NCBI GenBank assembly: GCA_937951995.1
Contig: CALGAG010000008.1
Location: 1-21,433, forward strand
Direction of reading: 5' to 3'
DNA from: an uncultured Bacillota bacterium
Lineage (GTDB): Bacteria > Bacillota > Clostridia > Tissierellales > Tissierellaceae
DNA: 21,433 nucleotides
Below, one piece after another: positions 14,360 through 21,433 of this stretch; position 1 is the stretch's first letter, and each line of letters begins with the position of its first letter. A program made the position numbers and the translations under genes. Below the pieces are notes generated by a model. It did no database searches. It saw nothing but the letters and a program-made list of their open reading frames with translations, and was not told the origin of the DNA.

Positions 14360-15872
14360 TGTCTATGACAAGAGAGGAATAATTGAATTTGCAGAAAAAC
14401 TTGTCCAGATGGATTGGGAGATAATATCAACTGGAGGCACCTACAGACTTCTTTTGGAAAATGGAATCAAGGCAAGGGAGATAGATGAAATAACAAAGTT
14501 TCCTGAAATTCTGGATGGAAGGGTCAAGACCCTGAACCCCAGAATACATGGTGGAATACTTTTTAGAAGGGACAAGGAGGACCACAGGAGGGTAATAGAG
14601 GAGATGGGAATATTCCCAATCCATATGGTTGTGAACAACCTCTACCCCTTCGAGGAGACGGTGACCAAAAGTGGCGTTAAGATGGAAGAGGCAATTGAGA
14701 ATATAGACATAGGCGGTCCATCCATGATAAGGGCAGCGGCAAAGAACTTTCAGGATGTCACTGTTGTAATAGATCCTTCTGACTACAACCAGGTTCTTCT
14801 GGAGCTGAGGCAGGAGGGTGACACAAGACCGGAAACCCGGCTAGAGCTGGCAAGGAAGGTCTTTAACTACACAGCCTACTATGACGCACTTATTGCCCAG
14901 TATTTCAATGAACTATGCCAGGAGTCGTTTCCAGACTACCTGACCCTGCCCTACAGAAAGAAGGACCAGCTAAGGTATGGGGAAAATCCCCATCAGGAGG
15001 CGGCCTTCTACATGGATTACAGTCAAACTGAAGGGACAATTGCAGGGGCAGAAAAACTCCATGGCAAGGAATTGTCCTATAATAACATAAATGACGGCAA
15101 TGGAGCCATTGCAATCATAAAGGAATTTGACGAGCCTGCAGCAGTTGCCGTCAAACATGGCAACCCCTGTGGCGCAGGAGTTGGGAAGTCAATTGTGGAG
15201 GCGTTTGAAAAAGCCTACGCATCCGATACGGAGTCCATATTTGGAGGAATTGTTGCCCTTAACAGGGAAGTTACAAAAGACCTGGCGGAGAGACTTTCAA
15301 AGATATTCCTTGAAATAATCATAGCCCCTTCATTTTCAACAGAGGCCCTTGAAATACTTATGGAAAAGAAAAATGTAAGGCTGCTGCAGATTCCTGAGAT
15401 TTCAGACTCAAGCTACACCAAGCCAATGGCAAAGCAGGTTGAGGGAGGCATGCTACTACAGGATAGGAACAGCCTCCTCCTTAATGACGACATGGAAATA
15501 GCCACAGGGAGGTTTCCGGAAGAAGAGGAGCTTGAGGACATGGTATTTGCATGGAAGATTGCCAAGCACATATCCTCAAATGGAGTGGTAATCGCCAAGG
15601 ATGGGGCAACCCTTGGGATAGGACTAGGTGAGGTGAACAGGTTCTGGGCTGTTGAAAAGGCCATAGAAAGGGCTGGAGACAAGGTCAAGGGATCGGTTCT
15701 GGCTTCAGATGGCTTCTTCCCATTCAAGGATTCAATTGAGGCCCTGGCGGACGCAGGTATCGCTGCTGTCATCCAACCGGGAGGATCTGTAAGGGATGCA
15801 GAGGTTGTGAAGGAAGCGGACCTTAACAAGATGACCATGGTTTTTACAGGAATCAGGCATTTCAGACATTAG
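14340..15872 (+). CDS. purH: AICAR transformylase / IMP cyclohydrolase
   Basis: 510 aa from ATG 14340, which has GGAGG 4-8 bases upstream and gives the standard MKRALISVYDKRGI start; longer in-frame starts inside purN lack a site. It is bifunctional. The N-terminal MGS-like cyclohydrolase domain has STGGTYRLL, KTLNPRIHGGIL and NNLYPFEETV. The C-terminal transformylase has LRYGENPHQEAAFY, VAVKHGNPCGAG with the key His, and SDGFFPFKDSIE near the end. It performs the last two steps to IMP using 10-formyl-THF. It overlaps purN by 20 bases and is 10 bases before purD. Confidence 0.97.
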   Translation: MKRALISVYDKRGIIEFAEKLVQMDWEIISTGGTYRLLLENGIKAREIDEITKFPEILDGRVKTLNPRIHGGILFRRDKEDHRRVIEEMGIFPIHMVVNNLYPFEETVTKSGVKMEEAIENIDIGGPSMIRAAAKNFQDVTVVIDPSDYNQVLLELRQEGDTRPETRLELARKVFNYTAYYDALIAQYFNELCQESFPDYLTLPYRKKDQLRYGENPHQEAAFYMDYSQTEGTIAGAEKLHGKELSYNNINDGNGAIAIIKEFDEPAAVAVKHGNPCGAGVGKSIVEAFEKAYASDTESIFGGIVALNREVTKDLAERLSKIFLEIIIAPSFSTEALEILMEKKNVRLLQIPEISDSSYTKPMAKQVEGGMLLQDRNSLLLNDDMEIATGRFPEEEELEDMVFAWKIAKHISSNGVVIAKDGATLGIGLGEVNRFWAVEKAIERAGDKVKGSVLASDGFFPFKDSIEALADAGIAAVIQPGGSVRDAEVVKEADLNKMTMVFTGIRHFRH

Positions 15873-15882
15873 GAGGGATTAG

Positions 15883-17136
15883 ATGAAGGTATTGGTAATA
15901 GGAAGTGGAGGAAGGGAGCATGCCCTTTGCTGGAAGCTGGCCCAGTCCAATAAGATAGAGGAGCTTTACTGTGCGCCAGGAAATGGTGGTACCTCACTTG
16001 TGGCCACTAACGTCGACATCCAGTCCAATGACCTGGAAAGGCTATTGGAGTTTTCAAGGACCATTGGGATAGATCTAGTGATAGTGGGTCCGGAGGAACC
16101 CTTGGTTCTGGGAATAACCGATATGTTTGAGGATGAAGGCATCAGTGTCTTCGGTCCTGATGCCTTGGGTGCGAAGCTTGAGGGAAGCAAGGACTTTGCC
16201 AAGGATTTTATGGTAAGGCACAATATTCCAACAGCCAAGTATAGGACATACACAGACTATAAGAAGGCCTTGGCGGGCTTGTCTGAATTCTCCTATCCCC
16301 TGGTAATAAAGGCTGACGGCCTATGCCTCGGCAAGGGGGTAGTAATATGCGAAAACAGGGAAATGGCCCAACAGACCCTAAAGGAGGTCCTGGTTGACAG
16401 GATTTTCGGAGACGAGGGCCAAAGGGTGGTAATAGAGGAGTTTCTGGAGGGCACAGAGGCATCCCTTCTATGCTTTGTATCCCACAACAGGCTTTTTCCA
16501 ATGGAGAGCGCAAAGGACTACAAGCAGATTTTCGAGGATGACAAGGGACCCAACACAGGAGGCGTGGGTTGCTATTCTCCAAGCCCCCTTTTTGATGAAG
16601 AATTCAATAGGGGAGTAAGGACAGGGATTCTAGATAGGATTGAAAAGGGCCTGGAGGAGGATGGACACAAGTTCACGGGAATCCTATTCATAGGCTTTAT
16701 GATAAATGAGGAAGGGCCTAAGGTACTGGAGTTCAATGTAAGGTTTGGAGACCCTGAAACCGAGGTTGTAATACCCAGGCTGAAATCTGACCTTTTGGAT
16801 ATTTTCATCCACGCAATTGTGGGAGACTTGAATGAAGACCACATAAGCTGGAGGGAGGAAGCCTGCATGACAGTTGTCCTCACATCCGGGGGTTATCCCG
16901 GCTACTATAAGAAGGGACACAGGATCCATGGACTGCCATATCCTGATGAGGATATCCTTGTATTCCATAATGGGACAAAACGTCAGGGGGATCATTTTGT
17001 ATCCAATGGAGGCAGGGTTCTTTCTGTGACCTGCATTGGGGACATGGCTACCGCCAGGAAAAAGATTTATCAGGCAATTGAGGGTATTTCATTTATGGAT
17101 ATGGGTTACAGGAGGGACATAGGACTTCTCAAGTGA
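15883..17136 (+). CDS. purD: GAR synthetase
   Basis: 417 aa, a single-domain PurD of normal length. It joins phosphoribosylamine and glycine with ATP. Visible motifs are VIGSGGREHAL (4-14) and LYCAPGNGG, then ATP-grasp elements (PLVIKADGLCLGKGVV near 139-154, VVIEEFLEGTEASLL, GPNTGGVGCYSP, FNVRFGDPETEV). ATG 15883 follows AGGAGGG, which overlaps the purH stop. It is the last gene of the purE-to-purD transcript and consumes the product of PurF. Confidence 0.97.
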   Translation: MKVLVIGSGGREHALCWKLAQSNKIEELYCAPGNGGTSLVATNVDIQSNDLERLLEFSRTIGIDLVIVGPEEPLVLGITDMFEDEGISVFGPDALGAKLEGSKDFAKDFMVRHNIPTAKYRTYTDYKKALAGLSEFSYPLVIKADGLCLGKGVVICENREMAQQTLKEVLVDRIFGDEGQRVVIEEFLEGTEASLLCFVSHNRLFPMESAKDYKQIFEDDKGPNTGGVGCYSPSPLFDEEFNRGVRTGILDRIEKGLEEDGHKFTGILFIGFMINEEGPKVLEFNVRFGDPETEVVIPRLKSDLLDIFIHAIVGDLNEDHISWREEACMTVVLTSGGYPGYYKKGHRIHGLPYPDEDILVFHNGTKRQGDHFVSNGGRVLSVTCIGDMATARKKIYQAIEGISFMDMGYRRDIGLLK

Positions 17137-17164
17137 TTAGTAAATTATTTAACAATTAAAAATA

Positions 17165-17193
17165 TTTCAAATTCAGCTCATATCTGCTATAAT
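17165..17193 (+). promoter_or_regulatory. Extended -10 promoter, probably for fhs
   Basis: TTTCAA (17165-17170), a 17-base spacer ending in TGC, and a perfect TATAAT (17188-17193), i.e. TGnTATAAT. The -10 lies inside the hairpin that terminates the pur operon. Confidence 0.6.
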
Positions 17194-17214
17194 ACTAGTA
17201 GTATGAGCTTTTTC
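17175..17214 (+). terminator. Terminator of the pur operon overlapping the fhs promoter
   Basis: AGCTCATA (17175-17182) pairs with TATGAGCT (17202-17209), and inner CTGCT with AGTAG. The tail is CTTTTTCC. It starts 38 bases after the purD stop. The RNA loop is encoded by part of the -10 box of the promoter at 17165-17193. Confidence 0.7.
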
Positions 17215-17307
17215 CATTCCAAATTACTAACATTCCAGCAATAATTTTATACTCTTTTGGGTATAAATAAAAGAGTTGGACATACTACTAGAAGAGGGGG
17301 AATTTTT

Positions 17308-18978
17308 TTGAAAACAGATGTTCAGATAGCACAGGCGGCCAATATGATTCCAATAAAGGACGTAGCGGCAAACTTAGGCATTGGAGAAGATGACATAGTT
17401 AATTATGGTAAATACAAAGCGAAGGTTTCCTTGGATGTATTCAAAAAGATGAAGGACAAGCCAGACGGAAAGCTGATTCTTGTTACAGCAATCAACCCAA
17501 CTCCAGCAGGAGAAGGAAAGACCACAACAAACATCGGCCTATCAATGGGACTTAACAAAATCGGGAAAACAGCCATAACTGCAATTAGAGAACCTTCACT
17601 TGGACCAAGCTTCGGAGTCAAGGGTGGAGCAGCAGGTGGAGGATACGCACAGGTGGTACCAATGGAAGACATAAACCTTCACTTTACAGGAGACTTCCAT
17701 GCAATCACCACTGCAAACAACCTTATTTCAGCATTGCTAGACAACCACATACACCAAGGGAACAAGCTTGGAATAGACCCAAGAAGAATTGTTTGGAAGA
17801 GAGTTCTGGACATGAACGACAGAGCCCTTAGAAGTGTAGTTGTTGGACTTGGCGGAAAGCCAAACGGAATGCCAAGGGAAGACGGATTTGACATTTCTGT
17901 TGCATCAGAGATAATGGCCATATTCTGTCTTGCAGAAGACCTTGAGGACCTTAAGAGGAGGGTTGGAGAGGTTATCGTAGCCTACAAGTTCGACGGAAGT
18001 CCAGTACATGCGAAGGACCTTAATGCTCAAGGTGCAGTTGCGCTTCTAATGAAGGATGCAATAGCTCCAAACCTTGTACAGACTCTTGAGAATACACCTG
18101 CATTGATCCATGGTGGACCATTTGCAAACATAGCCCATGGATGTAACTCAATGCTTGCTACAAAACTATCACTTAAGCTTGCAGACTACACTGTTACCGA
18201 GGCTGGCTTCGGTGCTGACCTTGGTGCGGAGAAGTTCTTTGACATCAAGGCAAGATTTGGTGACCTTAAGCCGGATGCAGCGGTAATAGTCGCTACAGTA
18301 AGAGCTCTTAAGCATCACGGAGGGGCTAAGAAGGACGAACTTGGAACAGAGAACCTTGACCAGCTTGCAAAGGGATTTGAAAACCTTGAGAAGCATATCG
18401 AGAACGTCAAGAAGTTTGGAGTGCCAGCTATTGTTGCAGTGAACAACTTCCCAACTGACACTCAGGCAGAGCTTGACTTTGTACTGAACAAGTGTGAAGA
18501 GCTTGGTGCAACAGCTGTTCTATCAGAAGTTTGGGCAAAGGGTGGAGAAGGTGGAGCCGCACTTGCCAAGAAGGTAGTTGAGGTTGTAGAGAAGGGCGAA
18601 GCTAACTTCAAGCCACTTTATGACGTAAACTCATCAATCGTGGAGAAAATCGAAACAATTGCCAAGGAAATATATGGAGCTGACGGTGTTGACTTTACAA
18701 AGGGATGCCAGAAGCAGATTGCAAACATCGAGAAGATGGGCTTTGACAAGATGCCAATATGCATGGCAAAAACACAATACTCCATGGCAGATGACCCAAC
18801 CCTGTTGGGTAGACCTACAGGATTCAGGATCACTGTAAGGGACATCAAGGTTTCCAAGGGGGCAGGCTTCCTGGTTGCCTTGACTGGAGATATCATGACC
18901 ATGCCAGGACTTCCAAAGGTTCCTGCAGCAGACAACATAGACATCCTGGAGTCAGGCGAGATAGTAGGATTATTCTAG
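17308..18978 (+). CDS. fhs: Formate-tetrahydrofolate ligase
   Basis: 556 aa from TTG 17308, preceded by AGAGGGGG and giving MKTDVQIAQAANMIPIKDVA, the standard length and start. An upstream TTG in the same frame (17257) would add 17 residues without a ribosome binding site. Fhs makes 10-formyl-THF from formate, THF and ATP. The nucleotide-binding loop is PTPAGEGKTTT (64-74). REPSLGPSFGVKGGAAGGG and FTGDFHAIT are family signatures. It serves purine synthesis (PurN, PurH) and, in acetogenic or glycine/purine-fermenting clostridia, C1 metabolism. It has its own promoter and terminator. Confidence 0.97.
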   Translation: MKTDVQIAQAANMIPIKDVAANLGIGEDDIVNYGKYKAKVSLDVFKKMKDKPDGKLILVTAINPTPAGEGKTTTNIGLSMGLNKIGKTAITAIREPSLGPSFGVKGGAAGGGYAQVVPMEDINLHFTGDFHAITTANNLISALLDNHIHQGNKLGIDPRRIVWKRVLDMNDRALRSVVVGLGGKPNGMPREDGFDISVASEIMAIFCLAEDLEDLKRRVGEVIVAYKFDGSPVHAKDLNAQGAVALLMKDAIAPNLVQTLENTPALIHGGPFANIAHGCNSMLATKLSLKLADYTVTEAGFGADLGAEKFFDIKARFGDLKPDAAVIVATVRALKHHGGAKKDELGTENLDQLAKGFENLEKHIENVKKFGVPAIVAVNNFPTDTQAELDFVLNKCEELGATAVLSEVWAKGGEGGAALAKKVVEVVEKGEANFKPLYDVNSSIVEKIETIAKEIYGADGVDFTKGCQKQIANIEKMGFDKMPICMAKTQYSMADDPTLLGRPTGFRITVRDIKVSKGAGFLVALTGDIMTMPGLPKVPAADNIDILESGEIVGLF

Positions 18979-18988
18979 ATGAAAAATT

Positions 18989-19013
18989 AGCTGGGTGAAA
19001 ATCCCAGCTTTTT
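18989..19013 (+). terminator. Terminator after fhs
   Basis: AGCTGGG and CCCAGCT pair around TGAAAAT, followed by TTTTTG. It begins 10 bases after the fhs stop. Confidence 0.9.
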
Positions 19014-19014
19014 G

Positions 19015-19043
19015 TTTACAATTTCACTTTTATACAGTAATAT
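19015..19043 (+). promoter_or_regulatory. Promoter of the yerC-like gene
   Basis: TTTACA (19015-19020), a 17-base spacer and TAATAT (19038-19043), immediately after the fhs terminator and 35 bases before the ATG. Confidence 0.6.
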
Positions 19044-19078
19044 ATAAGTATATTAAATCAAAGATAGGAGAGGATACA

Positions 19079-19384
19079 ATGGTCTATAACTCAAAAATTA
19101 AGAGTAAGCAGGCAGATAGCTTGTTTGAGGCTGTGTTGCAGCTTGAGAACATGGACGAATGTTACAGGTTTTTCGAAGATATCTGTACAATAAAAGAAGT
19201 TCAAGCAATAGCACAGAGACTTGAAGTTGCAAAACTCTTGAAGGCCAACAAGACCTATAATGAGATAGAAGAGGAAACAGGTGCTTCAACTGCTACAATA
19301 AGTAGAATCAATAGGTCTTTGAACTATGGTGCTGATGGGTATAAGATTGTATTTGAAAAACTTGGCATAATAGAAAAAGAATAG
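19079..19384 (+). CDS. yerC: YerC/YecD-family TrpR-like DNA-binding protein
   Basis: 101 aa from ATG 19079, behind AGGAGAGG; an earlier in-frame start at 18995 overlaps the fhs terminator and promoter and is rejected. It is a small all-helical protein of the TrpR-like YerC/YecD family. The first half carries LENMDECYRFFEDICTIKEVQAIAQRLEVAKLL. The helix-turn-helix follows (TYNEIEEETGASTATISRINRSL, about 60-82). The family is widespread in Firmicutes and its target genes are poorly known. It is transcribed alone, between two terminators. A link to fhs or purines is only positional. Confidence 0.92.
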   Translation: MVYNSKIKSKQADSLFEAVLQLENMDECYRFFEDICTIKEVQAIAQRLEVAKLLKANKTYNEIEEETGASTATISRINRSLNYGADGYKIVFEKLGIIEKE

Positions 19385-19392
19385 TTAAAAGG

Positions 19393-19426
19393 AAAAGGAT
19401 TTCTTGGTTAGAAATCCTTTTGTTAT
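19393..19426. terminator. Bidirectional terminator
   Basis: AAAAGGATTTC and GAAATCCTTTT pair perfectly around TTGGTTA, between the convergent yerC-like and glycerophosphodiesterase genes. The T-run of each 3' arm serves its own strand. Confidence 0.9.
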
Positions 19427-19437
19427 TAGTATAATAT

Positions 19438-20259
19438 TTATACTTTATCTCTTTTTGGTATAAAACCCTCAAATATTAATAAGTCAAAGAAATCTTTATT
19501 CTTCTCATACTCATCTTGAGATTTTACTGTATAGGTTACAGTAAGGGTTCTAAACAAGAATTTATTTACAAATAGAGACAAATTGTTCTTATCTGGATGA
19601 TGGTAGGCAATAAAATCAGGTTTGTTTAAAAAATTAAACATTAAGTTTGTAAGCATAAAATCCAGAATAAAGGAATTTTTTCTTTCCTTCAAGAAATTTG
19701 ATGATAGTTGACCGCGGATAACTCCCGGTCTATTTTTTTTGTACCAAAGAACAGGGAAGGGATTAAATGACTCTATCATATAATCTCCCTTGTATTCATC
19801 CAAGAGTGGAGCAGCAATATCACAAACCTTAGTATCAGTATTTTTATTTGATTTAAACTCAACAATTATTGGAACTTTTCCATCTACAATTTCTAGGACT
19901 TCAGTTAAAGTTGGTATTCTCTCGCTGGAATTAAATAGTTTTAACTCAATTAATTCACTATAATTAAGATCCTCTACTTTGGCATCAAGCCTACAAACTC
20001 TCTTAAGGTTGAAGTCATGAAATACAACTGGAATATCATCCTTTGATAACTGTACGTCAAATTCTATTCCGTAACCTAAGTCCACAGCCTTTTTTATGGC
20101 CTTTAGACTATTCTCAGGAGCAGCTGATTTGTTATCATGAAGTCCCCTATGGGCATAATCTTTGTTAATAAACTTTGAAAAGTCTCTTTTGTTTAATATT
20201 CTTGGCATAATTAAATAAAGATAAAGGGTCATTATGCCAAGAAATAAGCTTATATACAT
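19438..20259 (-). CDS. glpQ: Glycerophosphodiester phosphodiesterase, membrane-anchored
   Basis: 273 aa. It hydrolyses glycerophosphodiesters from lipids or lipoteichoic acid to glycerol-3-phosphate and an alcohol. An N-terminal hydrophobic helix (about 3-18) without a clear cleavage site suggests a membrane anchor. GDPD-family catalytic residues are visible: AHRGLHD (His37, Arg38), PENS, EFDVQLSKD (Glu66, Asp68), VFHD (His81), then VEFKS and ESFNP. The start has AAGGAGAC 6 bases upstream on the minus strand. It follows the MFS gene by 18 bases, so the two are probably co-transcribed. The gene symbol is by function only. Base composition is more AT-rich than the purine region. Confidence 0.92.
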   Translation of the reverse strand: MYISLFLGIMTLYLYLIMPRILNKRDFSKFINKDYAHRGLHDNKSAAPENSLKAIKKAVDLGYGIEFDVQLSKDDIPVVFHDFNLKRVCRLDAKVEDLNYSELIELKLFNSSERIPTLTEVLEIVDGKVPIIVEFKSNKNTDTKVCDIAAPLLDEYKGDYMIESFNPFPVLWYKKNRPGVIRGQLSSNFLKERKNSFILDFMLTNLMFNFLNKPDFIAYHHPDKNNLSLFVNKFLFRTLTVTYTVKSQDEYEKNKDFFDLLIFEGFIPKRDKV

Positions 20260-20277
20260 ATTAAGTCTCCTTGTCTT

Positions 20278-21433
20278 CTAATCATCTACATCGAAATGTT
20301 CTAAAGCACTACCCTTTTTAGGAGGTTTAGAATCTCCATGTTTGACCATCAACATCGTTGTTAGAGATGCAAGTGAGAAAAATACTGAATAGGGGAATAG
20401 TGTTCTGTAACTAACATTTTCAAGTAAGAACCCTGACAGGATTGGGGTAAAAATCTGAGCTGACATGGAAAATGTATAATAAAGTCCAGTATATTTTCCT
20501 ACATCACTACTCTTACTCATTTCTACAACCATTGGGTAGGAGTTTACATTTATAGATGCCCATCCAATACCTGTAAAGGCGAATACTACGTTAATTAAAG
20601 GAGAGTACTGGATAAACATAAAGCCTGCTAAATAAGAAGCACTCATTAATAGAATACCAATGATGATCATTTTTTTTCTACCAATGACACTGGAGATAAT
20701 ACCTATGGGAATAAACGATATTATAGCAGCACCCATAGCTACAAGTAGTGCATTCGCAAAGCTACCCCCAGTTAAACCCCATACTCTGCCTGCATATCTG
20801 GAAAATGCCGTTGTAACTGCGTTATATGCTGTAAACCATAAGAATATTGAAGCAAGAAGAAAATATAAACTTCTCTTAACATCTAGAGGCATGTCCCCAT
20901 TAGAATTTGTATTTCCATTGTCTTCAACATCTTGCTGGTCATTAAAGACTCTCATATCTTCTGATAGTTTTTTCTCCTTTATTGTAAAGAGAAGGGTAAT
21001 AACTGCTACTACCATTAAGATGGAGACTGCTAAAAATACTGGGAAGTAACTTGGCTTATCAACTTTTGGAATTAATAGGCTCATCATAAGCAGTGCATAA
21101 ATTCCACCCACTGCACCCATAAGATTTATAATTGAATTAGCCTTACTTCTTAAGGGTTTTGGTGTTAAATCAGGCATTAGAGCAACAGCCGGAGAACGAT
21201 AAATGCTCATGGATAAAAGTACAACTCCTAGGGCTAGGAAGAATAGAACAAAGTTCTTGCTTTGATCTGCAACTGGAATTATCAGCATGAATACAACTGA
21301 AATAGCCGTACCAACCACAATAAAGGGAGTTCGTTTACCATATTTAGTGTCGGTCCTATCAGACATTGCACCAAAAATAGGTAGAAGCAATAGGGCTAGT
21401 ACATTATCAAGGGCCATTATAGTACCAGTTAAT
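20278..21433 (-). CDS. MFS transporter, N terminus cut by window edge
   Basis: The open frame continues through the right edge: codons before the internal Met at 21417 read LTGTI in frame, so the true start lies outside. About 384 residues are seen. They hold the MFS loop motif (FGAMSDRTDTKYGKRTPF, between helices 2 and 3) and at least ten hydrophobic helices. The central cytoplasmic loop is charged and Asn/Asp-rich. The second half includes IGRKKMIIIG and IGWASINVNSYPMVVEM. The style resembles the SLC45/GPH-like sugar-transporter branch, but the substrate cannot be told. It is upstream of, and 18 bases from, the glycerophosphodiesterase gene. Confidence 0.88.
   Translation of the reverse strand, partial: LTGTIMALDNVLALLLLPIFGAMSDRTDTKYGKRTPFIVVGTAISVVFMLIIPVADQSKNFVLFFLALGVVLLSMSIYRSPAVALMPDLTPKPLRSKANSIINLMGAVGGIYALLMMSLLIPKVDKPSYFPVFLAVSILMVVAVITLLFTIKEKKLSEDMRVFNDQQDVEDNGNTNSNGDMPLDVKRSLYFLLASIFLWFTAYNAVTTAFSRYAGRVWGLTGGSFANALLVAMGAAIISFIPIGIISSVIGRKKMIIIGILLMSASYLAGFMFIQYSPLINVVFAFTGIGWASINVNSYPMVVEMSKSSDVGKYTGLYYTFSMSAQIFTPILSGFLLENVSYRTLFPYSVFFSLASLTTMLMVKHGDSKPPKKGSALEHFDVDD

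Noticed and set aside
17137..17307. THF riboswitch upstream of fhs
   Set aside because: I looked for the conserved THF-aptamer blocks and did not find them; the leader holds only the terminator/promoter overlap and AT-rich DNA.
1..21433. tRNA, rRNA, CRISPR arrays, insertion sequences, att sites or phage genes
   Set aside because: I saw no cloverleaf or rRNA-like blocks, no regularly spaced direct repeats, and no transposase or integrase frames.

Overview
The window looks like a chromosomal segment of an anaerobic low-GC Gram-positive bacterium (Clostridia/Tissierellia-like). The evidence is strong GGAGG ribosome binding sites, several TTG starts, a SAM-I riboswitch, tandem guanine-PRPP riboswitches, a formate-tetrahydrofolate ligase and a YerC/TrpR-like regulator. 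The taxonomic placement is inference.

Layout. (1) 180-1430: a secreted, very acidic, methionine-rich protein of unknown function. (2) 1486-4065: a metal-resistance operon with a CadC-like ArsR repressor and a ZntA/CadA-type P1B ATPase. The ATPase reading frame begins at 1942 and contains an in-frame TGA exactly where the first Cys of the GMDCxxC metal site should be, followed by a SECIS-like hairpin. It is probably a selenoprotein, and a conventional gene caller would truncate it. (3) 4075-6576: a SAM-I riboswitch controlling metY and metA, the O-acetylhomoserine route to homocysteine. (4) 6590-8303: a cold-shock protein (minus strand), a questin-oxidase-like protein and a decayed gene remnant. 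(5) 8313-17209: the purine region. A guanine-PRPP tandem riboswitch with terminator precedes a purine-base permease and purC. A second guanine-PRPP tandem with terminator precedes purE-purF-purM-purN-purH-purD. (6) 17165-19421: fhs, which makes the 10-formyl-THF used by PurN and PurH, then a YerC-type regulator. (7) 19438-21433: on the minus strand, an MFS transporter (cut by the window edge) followed by a glycerophosphodiester phosphodiesterase, in visibly more AT-rich DNA.

How the genes fit together. The purine and folate genes form one metabolic unit. The permease imports bases, PurF/D/N/M/E/C/H carry out de novo IMP synthesis (purB and purL/Q/S are not in the window), and Fhs supplies one-carbon units. 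The paired aptamers can sense end product (guanine) and precursor (PRPP) on one transcript. The cluster's PurF is unusual. Its N-terminal catalytic Cys is Ser and other glutaminase residues are altered, while the PRPP loop and four presumptive Fe-S cysteines remain, so it may use free ammonia.

The strongest candidates for something new are the Sec-containing metal ATPase, the glutaminase-degenerate PurF inside a riboswitch-controlled operon, and the nesting of two guanine-PRPP gates in one gene cluster.
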